Positions 8,210 through 16,560 of a stretch of 46,545 nucleotides of DNA are shown here, piece after piece. The stretch spans positions 334 through 46,878 of the forward strand of contig NZ_BFBX01000070.1 of NCBI RefSeq assembly GCF_003851045.1. The letters are read 5' to 3'. Under the pieces are notes generated by a model. It searched no databases, was not told where the DNA came from, and saw only the letters and a list, made by a program, of their open reading frames with translations. This stretch comes from Paenibacillus sp. 598K (GTDB lineage: Bacteria > Bacillota > Bacilli > Paenibacillales > Paenibacillaceae). Position numbers and translations under genes: made by a program. Every line of letters begins with the position of its first letter. Position 1 is the first letter of the stretch.

Positions 8210-8446
8210 TCAAGAGCGTTTTTTGGCGCGGGGAGGATAAGGCGTTTTTTGATCCGTACGGCCAAGCAAATAATCGATGCTCGTTTGGTGAAAGTCAGCT
8301 AATGCAATTAAGAGCGCTGTTGGAATATCCAACTTCCCTCGTTCGTAATCGCTGTAGGTTCGCTGCTTGATGTTCAGATATTCGCACAGTTTCTCTTGGG
8401 ATAAATCCCTGTCTTCGCGCATGTTCCGTATTCGTTCATAGACCAC
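8210..8446 (-). CDS. Small Xre/Cro-type helix-turn-helix regulator
   Basis: A 78-residue protein that is almost entirely one HTH_3 (Xre/Cro-C1) domain: YERIRNMREDRDLSQEKLCEYLNIKQRTYSDYERGKLDIPTALLIALADFHQTSIDYLLG contains the full five-helix pattern (shown here only to illustrate order; key pieces are LSQEKLCEYL, the QRTYSDYERG recognition helix and the SIDYLLGRT close). The start is GTG 8446, with TGAGGTGA at 8453-8460 in the right place; GTG 8452 would be too close. It has a basic C-terminal tail. It faces the ParB-Dam pair convergently and could be a regulator of that island or an unrelated phage-type repressor. Confidence 0.88.
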   Translation of the reverse strand: MVYERIRNMREDRDLSQEKLCEYLNIKQRTYSDYERGKLDIPTALLIALADFHQTSIDYLLGRTDQKTPYPPRAKKRS

Positions 8447-8490
8447 AGGCACTCACCTCAAGATGAGTATAGTTCAGTGAATCTATTAAC

Positions 8491-8540
8491 GCCACAAACA
8501 CCGCCCTTGCTCATCGACAAGGGCGGCGTATTCTTGTGGC
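8491..8540 (-). terminator. Nested hairpin after the GH16 gene
   Basis: The inner arms CCGCCCTTG (8501-8509) and CAAGGGCGG (8518-8526) and the outer arms GCCACAA (8491-8497) and TTGTGGC (8534-8540) both pair perfectly. There is no strong T tract, so it may act as an mRNA 3' protector as much as a terminator. Confidence 0.6.
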
Positions 8541-8596
8541 GACAGCGTCCCGCGTACTGGGAGCTTCTAGCGGTCAATAGAGGTAATCGCAGCTGT

Positions 8597-10930
8597 CTAG
8601 CTCGCTGGCGTCAGGACGAGATCGTCGAAGTAGACTTGCCCGCTCTGCTGCTTGTAGGCGTGCATGACGATTCGCACCTGGGCAGAGGTCGGCGTGAAGA
8701 GGACCTGCCTGGATTGGGCAGTGGCGCTGCTGCTCCCTGCTTCATGAATGGCAGTCCCGTCATATACACGCAGGTAGCCATAGGTTGCTCCATCGGAGCT
8801 GCGCAGCTTGGCGGTCAGCTTGTAAGGAATGCCGGGCGTCACCGTGACCCATTGCTCGGCCTCGGCGGTAGCGGTTGCGGATGGCGATAATACCATCTCC
8901 CCACTCGCGATAGCAGCCGTCGCAGTACCCGTGGAGATGTCCGCCCAGCTTCCCGCTTGACTGAAGTCGCCGTTCACAATCAGATTCTGCGATCCAGTCC
9001 CTGGCCCCGTCCCTGGCCCAGTCCCCGGTCCAGTTCCCGGTCCCGTCCCTGGGTCCGTGCCTGTGGCGACGGGATATTCGGCATATTCGGCGAATCCGTA
9101 GTTGCCCGGGAACATGGTCTCATGCGCGACCTGGTCGCCAGCCTGGTTGAACGGCGTAATGCGTACCCAGTCGATCTCGATCTGCGTCGTATCGAAGTTG
9201 GCCTTGCCTGCCCAACTGCGCGGGAACCAGGCAGCGATCCAGAAGCGGCTGGCTAACGACGGTACATGGGTATAGGTCGTGTTGTGGAGCTGCCCATCGA
9301 TATAGAATTCGACTCGCGGCTGCTCATTCGTATCGCCCGTATGCCAATCGAAGCGATACGTATGGTATTGGCCGTCATCCTGCGGCGAGCCCAGGTCCAC
9401 ATAGTTGGTCGTATACTCATCGTCGTTCTCGCCAGTCCAGGTGTTGAAGAGGGCGTGGCTCATGGAGAAGTTCTCATGAGGGGCTGCCGGCCGTCCGGGG
9501 AATTCGATATCGATCTCATGATTGATCGCATAGTAGCCGTCGCCGTCGCTACAGCCGACAGGCTTGCAGAGGAAGCCGGGATCGGCGGGATAGAGCTCCT
9601 GATAGTGGAACGTCCATAGCGCCGAGGAGACGCCGAGCTTCGGAGCGAGCTTCATCCGCACCTCATAGCTGCCAGAGCCATAATAATTCGTCGTGGCCAC
9701 GGCGGCGCCGACGCGCTTGCCGTCTGTCCGCGGCGAGCCGTCCTTGTTGATCCCCATGACAGGACCGTTATATTTGTTGCCGTGCGCCTCCAGGATGAGC
9801 TTGCCGTCCTGCAGCTTGACGTTCTGCGGCACGACCCCGCCGTTATAGCTGGTCTGCTGCCCCAATTGCCCGCCCCAGTTCTTCTTGACGACCCGCCACT
9901 TGCCAGGATCAAGCGTGCTGCCGGAGAAGTCGTCGTAGAGCATCTTGCTCTGCGGCGTCGGGTCCAGATAGGACCAGCCGTCATGAGGGAACGACTCTGG
10001 ATACCAGTCATCGCCCTCCTGCTCGAACGGTGTGATCCGCACCCAGTCGACTTCCAGCGTCTCGGTATCGAAGTTCGGAGTGCCCGCCCAATTGCGCGGG
10101 AACCAGGCTCCGATCCACAGCCGTCCTGCATTGGTCGGCACATGATTGTAATTGGTCTGAATCAGCACATCATCGATATAAAATTCGACTCGCTGCTGCT
10201 GCTGGGCGTCGCCCGTATGCCAGTCGAAGCGATACGTATGGAACAGGCCATCATCTACAGGGCTGCCCAATTCCGCGTAGCTGGTTGTGTATTCGTCGTC
10301 ATTCTCCCCCACCCATGTGTTGAACAAGCCGCGCTCGAACGTAAAGTTGGTGTGAGCAGGACCCGGCCTGCCGGGGAACTCCATATCGATCTCGTGGTTC
10401 ACGGCGTAGTAATCCTCCCCGCCAACCGGCTTCTCCTGATACATCCGGTCGCCCGGATAATACTCTCCATAATGGAACGTCCAGATCGCTGACGCGACGC
10501 CGAGCTGCGGAATAACCTTCATACGGACCTCATAGCTGCCCGAGGCGAAATATTCCTTCGTTGCGATCGCGCCGCCCACCCGCTTCCCGTCCGCACGCTG
10601 CGAGTAGTCGCGGTTAATACCGCGCACGGGACCGGTGTATTGATCCCCGTAGGCGGCGATTTTCAGCTTGCCGTTATCGACGGTTACATTTTGCGGCAGC
10701 ACGCCGCCATTCGCATCCGCGCCGCCCCATTGTTTATAGGCGACGAGCCATTTGTCGCTATCCAGCTCATCGCTGCTAAAGTCATCGTAGAACACCTCGG
10801 CTTGCAGCGCATTGGCGGTTGTGGCGGTGCTGAAGAGGAATGCGGGCAACAGCAGGGAGACGAGTAAGGCTGCGATAAGGGATAGCGGCCAAGCGCGTGA
10901 GAGACGATTCGTGTCCAAAGGGCTTCTCAT
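8597..10930 (-). CDS. Secreted tandem GH16 glycoside hydrolase with C-terminal carbohydrate-binding domain
   Basis: A 777-residue exported enzyme. A signal peptide spans about residues 1-42, with a hydrophobic core and a cut after ATTANA. Two GH16 beta-jelly-roll domains follow (about 45-305 and 335-600). Each keeps the family's catalytic E-x-D-x-x-E: EIDMEF at 180-185 (nucleophile Glu 180, acid/base Glu 184) and EIDIEF at 472-477. A linker of PGTG repeats (about 615-645) leads to a C-terminal beta-sandwich (about 648-777, NLIVNGDFSQAGSW to VYFDDLVL) of the CBM4/9-like type. GH16 enzymes are retaining endo-hydrolases of beta-1,3/1,4-glucans or galactans; which polymer is not clear. ATG 10930 has GGAGGT 10 bases upstream. 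The gene is divergent from the permease operon, with a cre-like operator between. Confidence 0.93.
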   Translation of the reverse strand: MRSPLDTNRLSRAWPLSLIAALLVSLLLPAFLFSTATTANALQAEVFYDDFSSDELDSDKWLVAYKQWGGADANGGVLPQNVTVDNGKLKIAAYGDQYTGPVRGINRDYSQRADGKRVGGAIATKEYFASGSYEVRMKVIPQLGVASAIWTFHYGEYYPGDRMYQEKPVGGEDYYAVNHEIDMEFPGRPGPAHTNFTFERGLFNTWVGENDDEYTTSYAELGSPVDDGLFHTYRFDWHTGDAQQQQRVEFYIDDVLIQTNYNHVPTNAGRLWIGAWFPRNWAGTPNFDTETLEVDWVRITPFEQEGDDWYPESFPHDGWSYLDPTPQSKMLYDDFSGSTLDPGKWRVVKKNWGGQLGQQTSYNGGVVPQNVKLQDGKLILEAHGNKYNGPVMGINKDGSPRTDGKRVGAAVATTNYYGSGSYEVRMKLAPKLGVSSALWTFHYQELYPADPGFLCKPVGCSDGDGYYAINHEIDIEFPGRPAAPHENFSMSHALFNTWTGENDDEYTTNYVDLGSPQDDGQYHTYRFDWHTGDTNEQPRVEFYIDGQLHNTTYTHVPSLASRFWIAAWFPRSWAGKANFDTTQIEIDWVRITPFNQAGDQVAHETMFPGNYGFAEYAEYPVATGTDPGTGPGTGPGTGPGTGPGTGSQNLIVNGDFSQAGSWADISTGTATAAIASGEMVLSPSATATAEAEQWVTVTPGIPYKLTAKLRSSDGATYGYLRVYDGTAIHEAGSSSATAQSRQVLFTPTSAQVRIVMHAYKQQSGQVYFDDLVLTPAS
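8997..9056 (-). repeat. 12-bp tandem repeat coding the PGTG linker
   Basis: Roughly five imperfect 12-bp units (plus-strand CCTGGCCCCGTC type) encode Pro-Gly-Thr-Gly repeats joining the second GH16 domain to the binding domain. Confidence 0.75.
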
Positions 10931-10986
10931 TGTACAATCGACCTCCAATCGATGTGGGAACTACGCTACCTGATCAGGGCGCTTCC

Positions 10987-11016
10987 ATCGTAAACGCTTA
11001 CGCTAAGGGCGGTCAA
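10987..11016 (-). promoter_or_regulatory. Promoter of the GH16 gene
   Basis: On the minus strand TTGACC (11011-11016) and TACGAT (10987-10992) with an 18-bp spacer. The -10 box overlaps the cre-like operator. Confidence 0.5.
10989..11002. promoter_or_regulatory. cre-like operator between GH16 and the first importer operon
   Basis: CGTAAACGCTTACG matches the CcpA/LacI-type consensus TGWAANCGNTNWCA at 12 of 14 positions and is palindromic in 6 of 7 pairs. It overlaps the GH16 -10 box, so repression there is expected. It may also be a local LacI-type site. Confidence 0.6.
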
Positions 11017-11109
11017 CGGTTATTCGGGCCATATACAGAAATGCTACAGATTCATAAATATAGCGCGCGGACGATGAACAGAAATGAGACAGATCCACAG
11101 ATTTGCGCC

Positions 11110-11139
11110 TTTACCCTCCTCGGGAATCGCTCCTATACT
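11110..11139 (+). promoter_or_regulatory. Promoter of the first sugar importer operon
   Basis: TTTACC (11110-11115) and TATACT (11134-11139), spacer 18 bp, about 70 bp before the start at 11207. Confidence 0.5.
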
Positions 11140-11206
11140 TTAGGCAAGCTGGCGGGATGGCAGCTATACAGGCAGGATGATCGTAGAGAGGGGAGGCGCC
11201 GTAGGG

Positions 11207-12199
11207 ATGAACGCAGCAAGTGTGGGGGTCAAGGAGCGCGGCGGGCGCAAGCCGGGCAAGCGGCCTGAGACGAGTAAGGTGCCGAGGAAGCAGAAGCTGC
11301 AGAGGGTAGGCAGAGAGCTATGGCGTTATCGTTACTTATATGTATTGGCCGTGCCGATGATTTTGTTTTATCTCGTATTTGTGTATACCCCCATGTATGG
11401 TTTGGTGATCGCTTTCAAGGATTATTCGGCGTCCAGGGGGATCTGGGCGAGCGAGTGGGTGGGGCTCCAGCATTTTCAGGATCTGTTCGGCAATATTTTC
11501 TTCGAGCGCGCCCTGATCAATACGTTGTTGATCAGCTTGGGTAAGATCGTATTCGGTTTTCCCGTGCCGGTTATGATCGCCTTGCTGCTGAACGAGCTGA
11601 AGCTGCGCTGGTTCAAGGGCTTGTTTCAGAACATTATGTTCATCCCTTATTTTCTGTCCTGGGTCGTCTTCGCCGGGATTCTCGGCAATCTGCTCAATAC
11701 GTCAGGGTTGATCAACGGCATCCTGCAGTCGTTCGGCCAGGAGCCTGTCGCCTTCTTGGCCGACAACGGCTGGTTTCTGCTGGTGGTCTTCCTCTCCGAT
11801 GTGATTCGCGGCGCGGGCTGGGAATGCGTCATCTACCTGGCGGCGTTGACGGCGATTGATCCCCAGCTATACGAGGCGGCGGAGGTGGACGGGGCGAGCC
11901 GTTGGAAGCAGATGCTGTACGTGACGTTGCCCGGGATCATGAACACCATTGTGGTTCTGCTCATATTGCGGGTCGGGTATCTGATGTTCGCAGGGTTCGA
12001 GCAGATCTATGCGCTCTATTCGCCCATTGTCTACCCGGTCGCCGACATTCTGGATACGTTCGTCTATCGCACGGGCATTCAGCGCGCGAACTACAGCCTG
12101 GCCGCTGCGGCTGGCTTATTCCAGGGATTGATCGGGCTGGTGTTGTTGTTCACTGTCAATAAAATCGCCAAGCGCTTAGGCGCGAGCGGCCTGTTTTGA
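11207..12199 (+). CDS. Sugar ABC transporter permease, LplB/UgpA type
   Basis: A 330-residue inner-membrane permease with a basic N-terminal tail (~35 residues) and about six membrane segments, opening with YLYVLAVPMILFYLVFVYTPMYGLVIAFKDY, typical of LplB proteins (quoted parts: VYTPMYGLVIAFKDY). The cytoplasmic coupling loop is EAAEVDGASRWKQMLYVTLP, the EAA motif that docks the ATPase. ATG 11207 is chosen because GGGAGG (11191-11196) lies 10 bases upstream; ATG 11177 lacks a site. First gene of the operon with the second permease, two binding proteins and an AraC regulator. No ATPase gene is present, so a shared MsmX-type ATPase elsewhere is likely. Confidence 0.93.
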   Translation: MNAASVGVKERGGRKPGKRPETSKVPRKQKLQRVGRELWRYRYLYVLAVPMILFYLVFVYTPMYGLVIAFKDYSASRGIWASEWVGLQHFQDLFGNIFFERALINTLLISLGKIVFGFPVPVMIALLLNELKLRWFKGLFQNIMFIPYFLSWVVFAGILGNLLNTSGLINGILQSFGQEPVAFLADNGWFLLVVFLSDVIRGAGWECVIYLAALTAIDPQLYEAAEVDGASRWKQMLYVTLPGIMNTIVVLLILRVGYLMFAGFEQIYALYSPIVYPVADILDTFVYRTGIQRANYSLAAAAGLFQGLIGLVLLFTVNKIAKRLGASGLF

Positions 12200-12213
12200 A
12201 AGGGGGGATGGTC

Positions 12214-13065
12214 ATGAAGCATAGAAGTCCCTGGCATGTGCAGGCGCTCATACTGGCGGCTCTGTCGTTGCTGGTTATCCTGCTGCTGTTTCCGTTCTAT
12301 TACATCCTGATTCTGTCGGTTATGCCGAACAGCGCTTACGCTACGCAAGCCTATCATCTGTTCCCCAAAGGGTTCACGCTGGATTATTATAAGCTGCTGT
12401 TCCAGGACTTGAAAATGCTGCGCGCCTTTCAAATCTCCGTGTTCGTCACCGTGGTGGGTACGATTCTGAATGTATTCGTCTCGGCTGCCGGGGCGTATGT
12501 GCTGACCAAGAGCCAGCTCGTCCTGCATCGGCTGCTCAATATGATGGTCATTATTCCGCTCTTGTTCGGCGGGGGATTGATCCCGCTCTACCTGGTCATT
12601 CGCGCGCTGGGGCTGACGGGCAGCGTCTGGGCGCTCATCATCCCGTTTCTGTGCACGTCCTTCTACGTGCTATTAATGAAGAATTTCTACCTGACCTTAC
12701 CTGTCGAGCTAGAGGAAGCCGCCCATATGGATGGCGCGCGCGAGCTGGCGGTATTCTGGAAAATCATTACGCCGCTGTCCAAGCCGATTTTGGCGGTCAT
12801 GACGTTATTTTATGGCGTGTTTCATTGGAATGAGTTTTTCTGGTCGGGCATTCTCGTCGGACAGGATAAATATCCGATGATGGTCGTGCTGCGGACGCTG
12901 ATCCGGCGCACGGATACCGAGATGGCGATTCAATTGCCAGGACTGGTCCCGGTCTCGCTTACATCAGCGATCATTGTAGCCATGGTCATACCGGTCGTGT
13001 TGATCTCGCCGTTTATCCAGAAATTTTTTGTCAAAGGCATGGTTCTGGGCGCGGTTAAATCATAA
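12214..13065 (+). CDS. Sugar ABC transporter permease, YtcP/LplC type
   Basis: A 283-residue permease with six predicted membrane segments. LVILLLFPFYYILILSVMPN opens the protein, and EEAAHMDGARELAVFWKII is the EAA coupling loop. The last residues, FVKGMVLGAVKS, are the usual end of LplC/YtcP proteins. It pairs with the permease just upstream. The start ATG 12214 follows AAAGGGGGG by 6 bases, 14 bp after the upstream stop. The substrate is probably an oligosaccharide, judging by the GH16 neighbour. Confidence 0.93.
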   Translation: MKHRSPWHVQALILAALSLLVILLLFPFYYILILSVMPNSAYATQAYHLFPKGFTLDYYKLLFQDLKMLRAFQISVFVTVVGTILNVFVSAAGAYVLTKSQLVLHRLLNMMVIIPLLFGGGLIPLYLVIRALGLTGSVWALIIPFLCTSFYVLLMKNFYLTLPVELEEAAHMDGARELAVFWKIITPLSKPILAVMTLFYGVFHWNEFFWSGILVGQDKYPMMVVLRTLIRRTDTEMAIQLPGLVPVSLTSAIIVAMVIPVVLISPFIQKFFVKGMVLGAVKS

Positions 13066-13091
13066 TGCAACTTATAAGGGGAGGCGTCAGG

Positions 13092-14702
13092 ATGAGAAGA
13101 GGAAGCAGAGGAATCGCGATGCTGTTGCTCGCTGTTATGCTGGTATTGTCGGCATGCGCGGGCTCGAACAAGGGCCCGGAGGGCAATGCCGGCGGGAGCA
13201 AGGAGCAGGCAGGCGAGAAGCAGACAGACGCGACGCAGACCGAGCAGAAGCCGGATGAGATCACGATTTTCAGCTATGATCGCACGGACCTCGCCAATGA
13301 TCGCGTCTTGCAGGAGATCGAGCGTAAGACCCATACCAAGATTACCATCAAGTCTGGTCCATGGGACCCGGAGCAACTGAATATTATGATGGTGTCTGGC
13401 GATTACCCGGATATTATCACCATTGTCGATAATGACGAGTTCGATCGGATGGCGCAATGGCAACGGGAAGGGGTGCTGGTGCCGTTCGACAGCAAGCTGC
13501 TCGAGGGCAACCCCAGCTTGCAGGCCTTGCTCGGCGAACCGACATTTGAGGACTTGAAGATCGATGGCGAGCATTACGGCATTCCGATGCGCGACGAGCC
13601 GCCGCTCGGATCGGCCGGGCAATTCGTCTTCCAGATTCGTCAGGACTGGCTAAACGCGATGGGTCTGCCGATGCCGGTGACGACGGACGATTTTTTCAAC
13701 ACCTTGATGAAGTTCAAGACGGAGGACCCGGACAAGAATGGGAAGGCGGACACCTATGGGCTCATTACGAACGGGGTGGACCGGCTGGTGGAATATAGCG
13801 TAGGCTTCTGGGGTCTCCCGCATGACGAGCGGAGCACAGGCTTCCTGCAGGTGGGCGATAACTACGAATATTGGGCGATTCAGCCGGAAGCCAAGGAAGC
13901 GATCAAATGGGTAAAGCAATTACATGATAACGGCTTGATCCACCCGGATACGCTTACGCAACGCGTCATTACGCAGACGCGCCCGATCTTCGCAGAAGGT
14001 CGGATCGGCGTGACGGTCGAAAATATGAACTGGGATCAGTTGGTCAACCGCAACCGCGATCTGCAAGTGAATGCGCCTGACGGGAAGGTCGTGCATATGC
14101 CTGCTCTGAAAGGACATGACGGCGCATATGGTTATTCCAAGGGGAACGGCCACTGGGCATACACGGTCATTACGAAGAAGGCCAAAAATCCGCGGGCGGC
14201 GGCCAGGCTGCTGGACTTCCTGATCTCCGAGGAGGGAACGCGGCTCAGTCTGGTAGGTATTGAGGGGGTCCATTATACGATGGACGGCGATAAGCTGGCG
14301 TGGAATGAAGAGGAAAAGGCGAAGGACCCCGGCTTCAATCCGAATACGTCCGGCGTCTTCCATGAATTGAACTGGGGCATTGTCCGCTGGTCGCCGATGA
14401 TCAACGAATTCTACATCATGGCCTCGGAAATTACGAATCCGGAATACGGGGCGATCGTGCATGACAATCTCGCACGCGTCAATGCGCATCTGCTCGACCC
14501 CGCTGCCTATAATGTGTCCACCTCGGAATGGTCCAACTTTATGGGCACAGGCAAAACGCTGCAAAGCGAATACTTCACGCGGATGGTCGTCGGCGAACTG
14601 GAGATCGAGGCCGGATTCGCGGAGTTCGTACAGGCGTGGAAGTCGGCTGGCGGCGAAGAAGCGATGCAGACGATGAGCGACGCCATCAAGGCGGCGCAGT
14701 AG
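13092..14702 (+). CDS. Extracellular solute-binding lipoprotein, LplA-like (first copy)
   Basis: A 536-residue sugar-binding lipoprotein of the family 1 type. The lipobox LSAC places the lipid-modified Cys at residue 22. A charged, flexible stretch rich in Gly, Lys and Gln follows, then the mature domain starting with DEITIFSYDRTDLANDRVL. Internal marks include NIMMVSGDYPDIITI near the N-terminus and DPDKNGKADTYGLI, a Ca-loop-like Asp-rich turn common in this family. It feeds the two upstream permeases. The paralogue immediately downstream shares the same layout and many motifs. ATG 13092 follows AAGGGGAGG by 6 bases. Confidence 0.93.
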   Translation: MRRGSRGIAMLLLAVMLVLSACAGSNKGPEGNAGGSKEQAGEKQTDATQTEQKPDEITIFSYDRTDLANDRVLQEIERKTHTKITIKSGPWDPEQLNIMMVSGDYPDIITIVDNDEFDRMAQWQREGVLVPFDSKLLEGNPSLQALLGEPTFEDLKIDGEHYGIPMRDEPPLGSAGQFVFQIRQDWLNAMGLPMPVTTDDFFNTLMKFKTEDPDKNGKADTYGLITNGVDRLVEYSVGFWGLPHDERSTGFLQVGDNYEYWAIQPEAKEAIKWVKQLHDNGLIHPDTLTQRVITQTRPIFAEGRIGVTVENMNWDQLVNRNRDLQVNAPDGKVVHMPALKGHDGAYGYSKGNGHWAYTVITKKAKNPRAAARLLDFLISEEGTRLSLVGIEGVHYTMDGDKLAWNEEEKAKDPGFNPNTSGVFHELNWGIVRWSPMINEFYIMASEITNPEYGAIVHDNLARVNAHLLDPAAYNVSTSEWSNFMGTGKTLQSEYFTRMVVGELEIEAGFAEFVQAWKSAGGEEAMQTMSDAIKAAQ

Positions 14703-14826
14703 CGGGGGGATAACCCGCTCGGGATAGCGGTCTTGGACGATGAAAAAGATAGCTATGAGGCACAAGATTTGGTAAGGTGAAATTGACAAACAGTGCCATT
14801 CCGATCAGGCGAGGGGGCGGGGAGAT

Positions 14827-16560
14827 ATGGTTCATATTGCACATCGACAGGGGGAGCCGGCGACGAGTCGGTGCCCGCGCCTCGCCGCTGTTTTGACAGC
14901 GGTCTTGCTGGTCGCGCTATCGCTGCCCGGCTGCTTGACTGGCGACGGCCACTCGGGCTCCGGCGATGCAGCGGGAGCAGGAGAGGGAGACGGGGTCGCC
15001 CGTGGTTCGGCGTCGGATGAGATTACGATCTTCAGCTTTGATCGCCGCAATTACGAGCAATCGGACAGGGTGCTGCAGGAGATCGAGCGCCAGACGGACA
15101 CGAAGCTGAATCTGCTGACCGGAGTATGGGACGACACGCAGCTCGACATTATGGTGGCGACAGGGGAATACCCGGATGTCATTACGATCGTGGACAGCGA
15201 GAAGAGCGGACGCTTCAACAAGTGGGCAAAGGAAGGGACGATTATTCCGTTTTCGGCTGAGCTGATCGCGGAATTTCCTCATTTGCAGGCGCTTTTTGCC
15301 GAGCCGCAATACCAGAAGCTGAAGCTGAACGGCCAATTCTACGGGTTGCCGCTCAAGGACGAGTTCCCGGTGGGCAGCGCCGGGCAGCATGTGCTGGTGA
15401 TGCGCCAGGATTGGCTGGATGCGCTCCGTTTGCCAGCGCCGCAGACGCTGGAGGAGCTGCGCGATACGCTGCGGGCCTTCAAGCATGGCGATCCGGACGG
15501 CAACGGGCTCGACGATACATATGGCTTGATCGATGCCGGCTTGCCGACCCTGGTCAAAAATCTGATGGGCGCCTGGGGCATCCCGGTCGATGTGCGGAGC
15601 AGCGGGTTTCTGCAAGTCGGCAGCGGGTATGAGTATTGGGCAATTCAGCCCGAAGTGAAGGAGGCGCTTGCATATGTAAAAAGCTTGTACGAGGAGAAGC
15701 TGATCGTGCCGGATACGCTGTCCATGAACAGCAATATTCAGGTACGCTCCAAATTCGTCGAGGGACGGACGGGCGCGCTGTTCGATAACATGAATATCGA
15801 GGAGCTGATCAAGAAGGAGGAGCAACTGCGGCGGCATATTCCCGCGGCAGAGCTCGTCGAGCTGTCGGCGCTCCAGGGTCCGCGCGGCGAGCGCGGCTAT
15901 AGCGTGGGCTCCGGTTATTGGGGCTACACCGTCATTACGGACAAGGCGCGCAATCCCCGAGCCGTTGCGAGGTTGTTCGATTTTTTGCTATCGGAGGAGG
16001 GCAGGCGGCTGACGTTGTTCGGCGTTCCCGGCCTTCATTATAGCGAGGCGGGCGGCGAGCAGGAGGCGGGTGGGCAGGAGGTAGGTGGGCTGCCTAAGAA
16101 GACAACCAGTCAAGCGGACGCCGGTGATCCTTCCGGCAGGCGCTATCAGCTTCATCAGGAGGAGCGGGCCAAGGAGATTGGCTTCGACCCGAATAATCCG
16201 GGCGGCTTCCATGAGCTGAGCTGGGGCCTCGTCAGTTGGACGCAGATGGATAGCCCGACTTATCTGGAATTTCGCACGCTCACCTATCCCGGCTTCCCCG
16301 ACAAATATAAGACCAATATGGAGCGGGTCAACCGTTATCTGATCGAGCCGGCGGCCTATGGACTGGCGACGCCCAAATGGGTGTCTTTTAAGGCCAACTC
16401 CGACGAGCTATATACGGAATATTTCAATCAGATCATAATGGGCAGGCTGGATCTGGAGGAAGGCTTCGCGACCTTTGTGGAGAAGTGGCTCTGGTCCGGC
16501 GGGGCGGAAGCGATGCAGGAAATGAGCGCAGCGATCGCGAGAGAGGAACATCGCCCTTGA
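14827..16560 (+). CDS. Extracellular solute-binding lipoprotein, LplA-like (second copy)
   Basis: A 577-residue paralogue of the preceding binding protein. Its lipobox LPGC gives Cys 36 after a longer basic N-region. Shared marks are DEITIFSFDRRNYEQSDRVL, ATGEYPDVITIVDS and DPDGNGLDDTYGLID. It differs by a Gly/Glu-rich insertion of roughly 40 residues near residues 405-445 (GGEQEAGGQEVGG), coded by GGCGGG-type repeats. Two binding proteins sharing one permease pair would widen the range of oligosaccharides taken up; alternatively one copy serves as a sensor partner for the membrane regulator whose gene overlaps this stop codon. A GAGGGG stretch precedes ATG 14827. Confidence 0.92.
   Translation: MVHIAHRQGEPATSRCPRLAAVLTAVLLVALSLPGCLTGDGHSGSGDAAGAGEGDGVARGSASDEITIFSFDRRNYEQSDRVLQEIERQTDTKLNLLTGVWDDTQLDIMVATGEYPDVITIVDSEKSGRFNKWAKEGTIIPFSAELIAEFPHLQALFAEPQYQKLKLNGQFYGLPLKDEFPVGSAGQHVLVMRQDWLDALRLPAPQTLEELRDTLRAFKHGDPDGNGLDDTYGLIDAGLPTLVKNLMGAWGIPVDVRSSGFLQVGSGYEYWAIQPEVKEALAYVKSLYEEKLIVPDTLSMNSNIQVRSKFVEGRTGALFDNMNIEELIKKEEQLRRHIPAAELVELSALQGPRGERGYSVGSGYWGYTVITDKARNPRAVARLFDFLLSEEGRRLTLFGVPGLHYSEAGGEQEAGGQEVGGLPKKTTSQADAGDPSGRRYQLHQEERAKEIGFDPNNPGGFHELSWGLVSWTQMDSPTYLEFRTLTYPGFPDKYKTNMERVNRYLIEPAAYGLATPKWVSFKANSDELYTEYFNQIIMGRLDLEEGFATFVEKWLWSGGAEAMQEMSAAIAREEHRP

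Noticed and set aside
7977..8240. Open frame of 87 codons on the plus strand before the Xre gene
   Set aside because: No ribosome site, no recognisable domain, odd composition, and it runs into the 3' end of the convergent Xre gene.
14740..14775. Tiny 11-codon frame starting MKKIAM between the two binding-protein genes
   Set aside because: No ribosome site and too short to support as a gene.
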